A stretch of DNA of 9,663 nt from Haladaptatiplasma sp964454575 (GCA_964454575.1 CAYVTG010000070.1:1-9663); one strand, 5' to 3'; numbered from the stretch's first letter, positions 1-4,770 are shown. Numbers and translations are program-made. The notes: a model not told the origin generated them from the letters alone.

Positions 1-245
1 GCTGCTCGACCGTTTGTGAGTTTCCAGCCTTTCAGAGAGGCATCTGAACCCCGATTTTCTAGGACGACGTACTCGCTGCCGGGATCTGAGAATACATATA
101 CTTCTACTATCTTGATGTTGTCTTGTCCACTATTGGCTGCCGTCGGTGCTAGTACTATGGAAAACAGAACCATGGTTGCCAGTGTGATAACCATGATTTT
201 TTTTGGTGAGATTTTTACTTTTGGTGTATATGATGAACGGTCCAT
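1..245 (-). CDS. Exported protein with lamin-tail-like (LTD) domain, 5' part only
   Basis: The gene enters from the left edge; its first 81 codons are visible and its C-terminus is missing. Residues 1-16 are basic and polar, 17-36 form a hydrophobic segment ending near A-P-T-A-A, which looks like a signal peptide or N-terminal anchor. From residue 44 the chain reads IKIVEVYVF, then EYVVLENRGSD and LKGWKLTNG, matching the usual start of a lamin tail domain (EYVxLxNxG, then LxGWxLxDG). In prokaryotes such domains sit on secreted proteins, often fused to nucleases or phosphodiesterases; which fusion this has cannot be seen. The start at 245 is preferred because a TATA-like box lies about 40 nt upstream; M18 is a less likely alternative. 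The LTD assignment is by motif reading only. Confidence 0.75.
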   Translation of the reverse strand, partial: MDRSSYTPKVKISPKKIMVITLATMVLFSIVLAPTAANSGQDNIKIVEVYVFSDPGSEYVVLENRGSDASLKGWKLTNGRA

Positions 246-280
246 GTAACTTGCACTTCCAGCCGCCGTACTCGTCGGAT

Positions 281-288
281 TATAAAAA
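281..288 (-). promoter_or_regulatory. TATA-like box for the LTD-protein gene
   Basis: On the minus strand the bases read TTTTTATA, with an A/T-rich flank. A start about 26 nt downstream would fall near 258, giving a leader of roughly 13 nt that contains GGAAGTG, a weak ribosome-binding candidate. Confidence 0.4.
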
Positions 289-398
289 TTTAACGACCGT
301 ATCTGTTCGGTGGTATCTTCAGCGTGTCAGCTCACCATATGCTTAGCCGGTAGTATATCAAAACGATGTGAACAAAATAGCTTTGGTACATCGATCCT

Positions 399-404
399 AA
401 AAAA
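399..404 (-). terminator. Possible T-run terminator after the toxin gene
   Basis: Six T residues on the minus strand, about 22 nt past the toxin stop codon. Archaeal termination commonly needs only a T-rich stretch. No hairpin accompanies it. The rest of 289-426 shows no gene that I can support. Confidence 0.35.
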
Positions 405-426
405 TCCAACACCCTCATCCTTTACT

Positions 427-747
427 TCAGAAGTCAAAAAGGTCTTTGATTTTTGCCTGGATCTTCTTCAATTTTTTACCTTCTATGCTGCCTATTCTCC
501 CCTTTACTATAGAATGATGAACGGTCATCAGCTTCCTCAACCTGAGCACGGAATCAAGATGGAGTCCGCCTTCGCCTTCGTTAAGAGCTATCTCATATTC
601 ACTATCCGGATGACCGATGCTCGTGATGAACGCGCAGACCATATCTCCTTTGTCATCCTCTGGAAGAACTACAAAAGCGGGTCTGAGTTTCTCACCTGAT
701 AGATCTGTGAAAGGATAAGTCACTAAAACGACGTCCCCGTGTTTCAT
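427..747 (-). CDS. PemK/MazF-type endoribonuclease toxin
   Basis: A 106-residue protein, the normal size for this family. MazF/PemK toxins cleave mRNA at short sequences and are held inactive by the product of the gene upstream. The N-terminus KHGDVVLVTYPFTDLSGEK followed by LRPAFVV is the family signature (GD-V--V-FPFTD-S--K-RPA-V). Arg22 in the RPA motif and Thr42-Ser43 in AFITS correspond to the catalytic Arg and Thr/Ser region of MazF. The C-terminus is a basic, probably helical tail. The start at 747 overlaps the antitoxin stop by 4 nt (ATGA), so translation is probably coupled; a longer reading from 948 runs through the antitoxin in another frame and is not credible. RNA target and activity cannot be told from sequence. 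Confidence 0.88.
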   Translation of the reverse strand: MKHGDVVLVTYPFTDLSGEKLRPAFVVLPEDDKGDMVCAFITSIGHPDSEYEIALNEGEGGLHLDSVLRLRKLMTVHHSIVKGRIGSIEGKKLKKIQAKIKDLFDF

Positions 748-941
748 CGTATTACATCTTCCTCTGTGTAGATATCCGGTTCGTCCTTCAAGAAAGCAAA
801 AGACGGGTTTTTCATCGCTAGATATTTCCAGTCTGTTCTTTCGATATGCACCTCTAGCTCCTCCCCTTCCTCGAAACCTTCGATTTTGTCTAAAGGCTTG
901 AATACACCGTCTTTGTACTTTACATGTATGTCCATATTCAT
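744..941 (-). CDS. DUF104 (AF2212-type) antitoxin
   Basis: A 65-residue acidic protein. The first part, VKYKDGVFKPLDKIEGFEEG and then EELEVHI, matches the DUF104/AF2212 antitoxin fold (YEDGVFKPLE--L-EGE-V-V-I), thought to be a small beta-barrel DNA- and toxin-binding domain. The C-terminal FLKDEPDIYTEEDVI resembles the flexible tail that in antitoxins wraps round the toxin. It is the first gene of the pair and overlaps the toxin by ATGA. The start at 941 has a GAGG seven bases upstream. A start at the third residue (935) is possible, because a TATA-like element at 957-964 would place a leaderless transcript start near 934. DUF104 partners are more often PIN-domain VapC toxins, so the PemK partner is worth noting. 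Confidence 0.82.
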   Translation of the reverse strand: MNMDIHVKYKDGVFKPLDKIEGFEEGEELEVHIERTDWKYLAMKNPSFAFLKDEPDIYTEEDVIR

Positions 942-1254
942 TACACATCCTCGGGATTATTTAAGAATTACGATGAACATACCACTTTTTTTAACAGCCC
1001 TGATCCATTTAACCACTACTGGACGAATATATATATCTTCTTTGCCTCCACATGTGGATCTATATCCGTCCTCTGATCAAAAACCCGTCGCCAATCGTAC
1101 CTCTCCGCCGTATATTCCGCGTGTCGGCATACTGATGAGGGTTGAAGAATGGCTCGTTGTCCAGGCAGGGTCGATCCAGAAAGATATTTTAAGCTTATTT
1201 AACCCCACTATTATTAAGTTAATATTTAAAACGGCAGGGTTAAAATTAACAATA
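942..1254. other. Intergenic region between TA operon and ATPase gene
   Basis: About 310 bp with no credible gene. It lies between divergent units and must hold both promoters. TA-operon candidates on the minus strand are TTAAATAA at 957-964 and GTTAAATG around 1006-1013. It also contains a dyad (1021-1071) and the first copy of a TATA-bearing repeat. An open frame across 886-1263 on the plus strand overlaps the antitoxin and has a random-looking composition. Confidence 0.5.
1021..1071. repeat. Imperfect 51-nt dyad containing a palindrome
   Basis: The outer arms pair as GGACG / CGTCC and ATATA / TATAT with single mismatches between them. Inside, towards the right arm, is the perfect 10-bp palindrome CCACATGTGG (1048-1057). 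It could be an operator in the divergent promoter region or an old RNA hairpin; nothing decides between these. Confidence 0.4.
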
Positions 1255-1271
1255 TTTAAATAACAGCAGGG
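1221..1271 (+). repeat. Two copies of a TATA-bearing element before the ATPase gene
   Basis: AATATTTAAAACGGCAGGG (1221-1239) and AATATTTAAATAACAGCAGGG-like bases (1251-1271) are imperfect direct repeats starting 30 nt apart. Each carries a TTTAAA core, so the promoter of the next gene appears duplicated. Confidence 0.55.
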
Positions 1272-1293
1272 CTTATATCAAGATAAGGAAGGA
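1255..1293 (+). promoter_or_regulatory. TATA box and Shine-Dalgarno of the ATPase gene
   Basis: TTTAAATA at 1255-1262 is an exact match to the archaeal TATA consensus. A start about 26 nt on would be near 1285, giving a leader of about 14 nt that contains GGAAGGA at 1287-1293, five bases before the ATG. Confidence 0.65.
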
Positions 1294-1298
1294 TAAAT

Positions 1299-2576
1299 AT
1301 GTCCGAAAAACTATGGGAAGATAAACCATTCAAGGAGTATGTAAGGAGAGATATAGAGGATGATATCCAAAGATACATGGACTCTCCAGAGATCCTGGCC
1401 ATAATAGGACCTAGACAAGCGGGAAAGACCACTTTATTCTATAAGATACACTCGGAACTGGAGAACTCGAACTTCATAAGTTTTGAAGACCGAGATGTAT
1501 TGAGCGTCTTCGAAGAAAATGAGAAGGAATTCGCAGAACTGTATCTGGAAGGATACGATTATCTTCTCATAGACGAATTCCAGTACGCGGAAAGGGGCGG
1601 TAAAAGATTGAAATACCTCTATGACAAATATCCCGGTAAAAAGATACTGATAACAGGTTCTTCGGCTGCGGATATGACAGTTAAAGGACTGAAATATCTC
1701 GCCGGCCGGGTGTTTAAATTCAAACTTTTTACCTTTAGTTTCAGGGAATTCCTGAGATACAGAGACGGCGATCTTTATCGATCGTTCCGAAACAGAGAGA
1801 AAGATATCAACGGATGGATCAACGGCGATAAAGAGATGTCCATATCCGAAACGATCATGGACCGATTGGAGGGATTGAGAAGAGAATATGCAGTTTACGG
1901 TGGTTATCCAAGGGTCGTTTTATCCGATACGGAAGAGGAAAAACGGATAGTGCTAGACAACATCGTGGATACTTATCTCCTGAGAGAGATAAGAGATGTT
2001 TTGGGCATAACAGAAGACAGAGAGATATTGAATTTGATGAAGCTTCTAGCTCTAAGGATGAGTGAACAGATCAATTACACCGCCGTGTGTGAAAAGGGAG
2101 GCATCAGCTACAACGATCTAAAACGATGGCTCAATATCCTAGAACACACCTTTGTAATGGAGCAGGTCAGACCATTCTACACAAATAAGCAGAAAGAGGT
2201 GGTGAAGGCACCGAAGATATACTTCTACGACAGCGGTTTCAGGAACGCGATCTTGAATTCCTATCACTCATTGGACCTAAGGCAGGACAGAGGTGAACTG
2301 AACGAGAATTTCTTCTTTACTCAGGCAAAAAAAGAGCTTAAATATTGGAGAACAAAATCAAAGGCTGAGGTGGATTTTATACTCGATGATAAAGTACCGT
2401 TCGAAATAAAAACTACCCCTAAGATAACCCGAGCATTCAGAAGTTTCCTGGAAAAATATCCAACCCCTATGGCCTTCGTGATGAACGAGAATGTATTAAA
2501 ACGAAAGAAAAACACTCTCTTCGTCCCCTTGGTCTTCTCCGAGAGATTGGTCAAAGATGTTACCGAAAGATATTGA
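1299..2576 (+). CDS. AAA_14 / DUF4143 family ATPase
   Basis: A 425-residue cytoplasmic ATPase of the common archaeal/bacterial family with an N-terminal AAA_14 domain and C-terminal DUF4143 region. The Walker A motif is GPRQAGKTT (residues 37-45), Walker B YLLIDEFQ (88-95) and a sensor-1-like ITGSSA (118-123). Residues about 235-290 look like a winged helix, and KAPKIYFYDSGF (303-314) is a family hallmark. The C-terminus contains EVDFI (357-361) and PFEIK (367-371), the D...EXK pattern of a PD-(D/E)XK nuclease-like fold, though nuclease activity is not established for this family. Members occur in many near-copies per genome, often scattered and poorly conserved in position; their biological role is unknown. 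Length is typical and the gene looks intact. The start is fixed by GGAAGGA five bases upstream and the TATA box. Confidence 0.9.
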   Translation: MSEKLWEDKPFKEYVRRDIEDDIQRYMDSPEILAIIGPRQAGKTTLFYKIHSELENSNFISFEDRDVLSVFEENEKEFAELYLEGYDYLLIDEFQYAERGGKRLKYLYDKYPGKKILITGSSAADMTVKGLKYLAGRVFKFKLFTFSFREFLRYRDGDLYRSFRNREKDINGWINGDKEMSISETIMDRLEGLRREYAVYGGYPRVVLSDTEEEKRIVLDNIVDTYLLREIRDVLGITEDREILNLMKLLALRMSEQINYTAVCEKGGISYNDLKRWLNILEHTFVMEQVRPFYTNKQKEVVKAPKIYFYDSGFRNAILNSYHSLDLRQDRGELNENFFFTQAKKELKYWRTKSKAEVDFILDDKVPFEIKTTPKITRAFRSFLEKYPTPMAFVMNENVLKRKKNTLFVPLVFSERLVKDVTERY

Positions 2577-2580
2577 AAAC

Positions 2581-2591
2581 GGGGGAGACGA
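2581..2591. repeat. Short repeat related to the tRNA-Ser 3'-end copy
   Basis: GGGGGAGACGA just after the ATPase stop recurs at 2848-2858, inside the extra copy of the tRNA-Ser 3' end. Both are followed by GTATTT, but in the second copy a hairpin-forming segment (2859-2875) sits between them. The two copies bracket the 99-bp duplication. Confidence 0.5.
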
Positions 2592-2633
2592 AGTATTTGC
2601 CCAAGTTTCGAACCTCTCACGAGAAACGAACAT

Positions 2634-2833
2634 TTCTCTTGTCAAAACATTTTCTCGCTACGCTCAAAAACGGTTTTGATTACGCAAAATCAAAGATTTT
2701 CCTCACTTTTTCATTTTTCGCACAGCTCAAAACCTTCTCTTGTCAAAACATTTTCTCGCTACGCTCAAAAACGGTTTTGATTACGCAAAATCAAAGATTT
2801 TCCTCACTTTTTCATTTTTCGCACAGCTCAAAA
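2634..2833. repeat. Exact 99-bp tandem duplication
   Basis: Bases 2634-2732 and 2735-2833 are identical, separated by two C residues (period 101). Each unit contains nested dyads on the plus strand: TCAAAAC pairing with GTTTTGA about 25 nt on, then TTTGATT-ACGCAA-AATCAAA. It also has several T-runs (for example 2707-2711 and 2714-2718). No identity to a known insertion sequence is apparent and there is no believable coding frame. Perfect identity implies a recent duplication or strong homogenisation. The wording of the unit (GCGTAGCGAG, AATGAAAAAGTGAG on the minus strand) suggests a dispersed genomic repeat, which is a guess. Confidence 0.95.
2697..2718 (+). terminator. T-rich candidate terminator of the ATPase gene
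   Basis: Three T-runs (TTTT, TTTTT, TTTTT) in 22 bases, about 120 nt beyond the ATPase stop, inside the first 99-bp unit. The same stretch recurs in the second unit at 2798-2819, so there would be two in tandem. Confidence 0.35.
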
Positions 2834-2841
2834 TAAAAAAG

Positions 2842-2855
2842 CGCCGAGGGGGAGA
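2842..2855 (-). repeat. Extra copy of the tRNA-Ser 3' end
   Basis: CGCCGAGGGGGAGA is identical to the last 14 bases of the tRNA-Ser gene (2952-2965 on this strand numbering), including the acceptor strand, discriminator base and the adjoining T-stem strand. It lies 110 bp downstream of the true 3' end. Such duplicated tRNA 3' ends are what integration of a mobile element leaves behind, although 14 bases is short. Confidence 0.6.
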
Positions 2856-2858
2856 CGA

Positions 2859-2904
2859 GTGAAGCTCTGCTTCACGAGTATTTAGAATGCGTCAGCATTC
2901 TGAA
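2859..2904. other. Two perfect or near-perfect adjacent hairpins
   Basis: GTGAAGC-TCT-GCTTCAC (2859-2875) is a 7-bp stem. AGAATGC-GTCA-GCATTCT (2884-2901) extends with one G-T pair and two A-T pairs to a 10-bp stem (2881-2904). They lie downstream of tRNA-Ser on its strand and are followed there by a run of six T residues at 2835-2840, so they may take part in 3' processing or termination of the tRNA transcript. Confidence 0.55.
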
Positions 2905-2951
2905 TGATTTTCGAATATCACCCGAAGGCGTGAGCGAATGAAATGAGCGAA

Positions 2952-3037
2952 CGCCGAGGGGGAGATTCGAACTCCCGTGGTGCAAAGCACCAGTGGCTCT
3001 CGAGGCCACCGCCTTAGCCAGGCTGGGCCACCTCGGC
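2952..3037 (-). tRNA. tRNA-Ser (anticodon CGA)
   Basis: Read on the minus strand, the acceptor stem is GCCGAGG / CCTCGGC with discriminator G73. The anticodon arm is GTGGC-CTCGAGA-GCCAC, giving anticodon CGA (codon UCG). The long variable arm GGTGC-TTT-GCACC marks a type II tRNA, and the T arm is GGGAG-TTCGAAT-CTCCC. The gene is 86 nt with no intron and no encoded CCA. All stems pair fully, so this copy should be functional. Its promoter lies directly upstream, and fragments of the same gene are scattered on both sides. Confidence 0.96.
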
Positions 3038-3042
3038 TCAAA

Positions 3043-3080
3043 GATATGAATTGGGAGTACAGATTAACTATATAAGATTT
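3043..3080 (-). promoter_or_regulatory. Promoter of tRNA-Ser (copy P1)
   Basis: On the minus strand CTTATATAG (about 3070-3078) is a TATA box. A start about 26 nt on would be near 3048, leaving an 11-nt 5' leader for RNase P to remove. The 38-bp block is 36/38 identical to 3388-3425. Confidence 0.7.
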
Positions 3081-3094
3081 GATGTAAAACTATT

Positions 3095-3194
3095 TCGAGG
3101 GCACCGCCGTCTCCGTGCTTTTCCGACATTGGAGGAGAAGTACGGAGTGAGTTGGAATTCTATTCCGACATTTTCCAGGCTGGGCCACCTCGGC
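3095..3194 (-). pseudogene. Broken tRNA-Ser 5' half with a 66-nt insertion
   Basis: Bases 3175-3194 on the minus strand are an exact 20-nt copy of the tRNA-Ser 5' end (acceptor strand plus D arm). After 66 unrelated bases (3109-3174), 3095-3108 matches the start of the anticodon arm at 13 of 14 positions (GGCGGTGCCCTCGA against GGCGGTGGCCTCGA). The 3' half is absent: the sequence runs on into the promoter of the intact tRNA. In the intact gene only four bases separate these two pieces. The insertion contains a 10-bp direct repeat (TTCCGACATT at 3121 and 3163) and two hairpins (CTCCGT/ACGGAG at 3111-3147; GTTGGAAT-TCT-ATTCCGAC at 3151-3169). The 20-nt piece is certain; the 14-nt piece is less so. 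Confidence 0.7.
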
Positions 3195-3379
3195 ATATGA
3201 TGGGTCACTACCCAGCATGTAAGAGGATGTGAATCCTCGGCATGTTGAGGGATACTTCCCTATACATAAGAGGATGACAATCCTCTATATGTGGCGGGTC
3301 ACTACCCGGCATGTAAGAGGATGACAATCCTCTATATTTTGAGGGATACTTCCCAAGAAATAAGAGGATGACAATCCTC
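3195..3379. repeat. Four-unit 47-nt double-hairpin array
   Basis: Four units with an exact 47-nt period. Each has hairpin I, a 4-bp outer stem, a 2x2 internal loop, a 5-bp inner stem and a 4-nt loop (starting at 3195, 3242, 3289, 3336), and hairpin II, GAGGAT-N4-ATCCTC (starting at 3223, 3270, 3317, 3364). Hairpin I alternates between loop CACT with inner stem TGGGT/ACCCA or CGGGT/ACCCG (units 1, 3) and loop TACT with inner stem AGGGA/TCCCT or AGGGA/TCCCA (units 2, 4). Outer stems are ATAT/ATGT, ATGT/ACAT, ATGT/ATGT and ATTT/AAAT. Hairpin II loops are GTGA in unit 1 and GACA in the others. Paired changes in both stems argue that folding is conserved. Confidence 0.93.
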
Positions 3380-3392
3380 AACTAAATGATAT
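3195..3392 (-). ncRNA. Putative structured RNA made from the hairpin array
   Basis: The duplicate tRNA-Ser promoter (P2) would start a minus-strand transcript near 3392, just before the array. The RNA would comprise eight alternating hairpins and run directly into the copied tRNA 5' half (to 3175) and perhaps to the T-run at 3084-3087, about 310 nt in all. No reading frame of note crosses it. This is inferred from promoter position and paired base changes; expression is unproven, and no known RNA family is recognised. Confidence 0.4.
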
Positions 3393-3425
3393 GAATTGGG
3401 AGTACAGATTATCTATATAAAATTT
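3388..3425 (-). promoter_or_regulatory. Duplicate tRNA-Ser promoter (copy P2) facing the hairpin array
   Basis: 36 of 38 bases match the promoter of the intact tRNA-Ser (3043-3080), including the minus-strand TTTATATAG box at about 3414-3422. Where P1 is followed by the tRNA within a few bases, P2 is followed by the 47-nt array. Confidence 0.6.
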
Positions 3426-3430
3426 CAGTA

Positions 3431-3453
3431 TGGCTCTCGAGGCGACCGCTTTA
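3431..3453 (-). repeat. tRNA-Ser anticodon-arm fragment
   Basis: 21 of 23 bases match 2994-3016 of the intact tRNA-Ser, covering the 3' side of the D arm and the whole anticodon stem-loop. The anticodon CGA survives, but the stem is damaged (GTCGC against GCCAT). Like the fragment at 3095-3108, it lies about 10-20 bp upstream of a copy of the tRNA promoter, so both belong to one duplicated block. Confidence 0.75.
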
Positions 3454-3493
3454 TGAGAACCGTACTCTCAGCTCAGATGTTCGATGATATATG

Positions 3494-3499
3494 AAAAAA
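3494..3499 (-). terminator. T-run after the coiled-coil gene
   Basis: Six T residues on the minus strand begin four bases after the stop codon of the coiled-coil gene. A small dyad TGAGA-N7-TCTCA lies further on (3453-3469). Confidence 0.45.
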
Positions 3500-3502
3500 T
3501 GA

Positions 3503-4525
3503 TCACTTGTTGAGGTCTTCGAGATCCTTTTTGATGAACTGTAATGCTTTCTCGATGGCGACTATCTTCTTGTAGATGTTTTTTACCTTGAGTGTTGTAT
3601 CATCGACCTTTTCTTCGGCCTCTTTTATATCTACTTTCAGATCTCTCTCCATCTCCAGTAAAGCATCGTCTAGGAGCTGCATGGCATACTGATAATCTTT
3701 CTCGTCCGCCTTCTTTTTACCTCGTTTAAGTACTTCGATATAAGACCCTATCTCGTTGCCCTTTTCTTTCAATCCCTGTATCTTACTTTTTCCTTCTTCG
3801 ATCTTTTCGTATACGTCTAGTATAGATTCTGAAGACTCGAGAGATTCCTTTACCTTTTCGAAGCTTGCTTTAAAATCTCCTTTTTTATGCAGATCGACTG
3901 CGTCTCGAATGAGTTCTTTGATGTGCCCTATCTCTATCTTGGTTTCACGAAGGTCGGATAGTTTTTCTTTGGCCTTCTCTAAATTTTCTACCAATTCTTT
4001 TTCGAGATCTTTGTTCTCTCTCAGAGAGGATTCGATATCTTCATTCAGTTTTATACAGTCGCCCATGGCATCGACGTATTCGCCTTCTTTGCAGCGATCT
4101 AATATCTGTTTGAGAGGTTTTTCAAATTCCTTACGTTTATCTTGGTTCGAGATATCATCTAAACTCTCTTCGGCACTATTTATCAGTAGATCGATCTGAA
4201 CGATGGCATCCGCCTGTTTTTTCACTTCTTCTAGTGTTTCAAACATCTCAAGGAGTTGTCCCTCTTTTTTTTCACCCATCAATCGTTTAAAATTATTTTT
4301 GAAGACGTTTATATCTATCTTGGAATCCCGGATTAATTTTAAAGCGGATTTGATCTCATCTATGTCTTCTGCAACATCGATCTTCTTTTTGGACCACCAC
4401 TCCAGAATCACTTCCGCTAATGCTTCTTTATTTGGATAACCGTCGGGAGATCCTACTCCTAAAGTATCGGCTAAATCGTTCATTTCGTTCCGTGTATATC
4501 GATTGGTTATGTCTTTGGGATCCAT
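3503..4525 (-). CDS. Coiled-coil protein with SAP/Rho-N-like N-terminus
   Basis: A 340-residue protein with no signal peptide or membrane segment, so probably cytoplasmic. Residues about 10-42 (YTRNEMNDLADTLGV, then YPNKEALAEVILEWW) resemble the helix-extended-helix of SAP or Rho N-terminal domains, which bind nucleic acid. The rest is charged and almost entirely helical. Three segments of roughly 60-65 residues share a pattern with a short turn near a G/D-D/E-Y/F-x-x-A motif: KEGEYVDAM, KKGDFKASF, DEKDYQYAM. This looks like a TPR-like or long-helix repeat seen in uncharacterised archaeal proteins. I do not recognise a named family. The start at 4525 has GGGAG six bases upstream. The gene stands alone and faces away from tRNA-iMet and cdc48. 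A role as a nucleic-acid-linked scaffold is speculation. Confidence 0.85.
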   Translation of the reverse strand: MDPKDITNRYTRNEMNDLADTLGVGSPDGYPNKEALAEVILEWWSKKKIDVAEDIDEIKSALKLIRDSKIDINVFKNNFKRLMGEKKEGQLLEMFETLEEVKKQADAIVQIDLLINSAEESLDDISNQDKRKEFEKPLKQILDRCKEGEYVDAMGDCIKLNEDIESSLRENKDLEKELVENLEKAKEKLSDLRETKIEIGHIKELIRDAVDLHKKGDFKASFEKVKESLESSESILDVYEKIEEGKSKIQGLKEKGNEIGSYIEVLKRGKKKADEKDYQYAMQLLDDALLEMERDLKVDIKEAEEKVDDTTLKVKNIYKKIVAIEKALQFIKKDLEDLNK

Positions 4526-4531
4526 TTTTAT

Positions 4532-4570
4532 CTCCCGTATCTGAGCAAAAGATATAGTTCATTATAAATT
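4532..4570 (-). promoter_or_regulatory. Promoter and ribosome-binding site of the coiled-coil gene
   Basis: Minus-strand AATTTATAAT (4561-4570) is a good TATA box. The expected start near 4539 gives a leader of about 14 nt containing GGGAG, six bases before the ATG. Confidence 0.6.
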
Positions 4571-4601
4571 TTTTCCGTCAGTATATCGGGACACGAAAGA
4601 T

Positions 4602-4631
4602 TTTTAATACAGTCCACACTGTTTGTGATTC
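4602..4631 (+). promoter_or_regulatory. Promoter of tRNA-iMet with a short dyad
   Basis: TTTTAATA (4602-4609) would place a start near 4631, about 31 nt before the mature tRNA. The perfect dyad ACAGT-CCAC-ACTGT (4609-4622) lies between the box and the start point, where a bound protein would block polymerase; this may be chance. Confidence 0.45.
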
Positions 4632-4662
4632 CTGATGGCGTGTCAGACCGTCAAACTCGTAT

Positions 4663-4770
<108 letters not shown>

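Noticed and set aside
310..699. 129-codon plus-strand frame
   Set aside because: Antisense to the well-supported toxin gene, with no start signals or family resemblance.
427..948. Long 173-codon frame as the toxin gene
   Set aside because: Its first 67 codons run through the antitoxin in another frame with an Arg-rich, non-family sequence; the family's GDVV start fits the ATG at 747.
1140..1180. Possible tRNA-like T-arm (GGGTCGATCC)
   Set aside because: No matching acceptor, D or anticodon arms around it.
886..1263. 125-codon plus-strand frame
   Set aside because: Overlaps the antitoxin, has no ribosome-binding site, shows no recognisable domain, and ends in the AT-rich promoter repeats.
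2573..2836. 87-codon plus-strand frame after the ATPase
   Set aside because: It is the 99-bp tandem repeat read through in two different frames (period 101), which would give unrelated peptides from identical DNA; not a gene.
3195..3379. CRISPR array (18-nt palindromic AAGAGGAT...ATCCTC repeat with 29-nt spacers)
   Set aside because: The spacers are themselves related and alternate A-B-A-B with conserved stems, the repeat is too short, and no cas gene is in the window.
4609..4662. C/D-box small RNA in the tRNA-iMet leader
   Set aside because: GTGATTC and CTGATGG resemble C-box elements and CTGA a D box, but order and spacing are wrong and no paired C'/D' set is visible.
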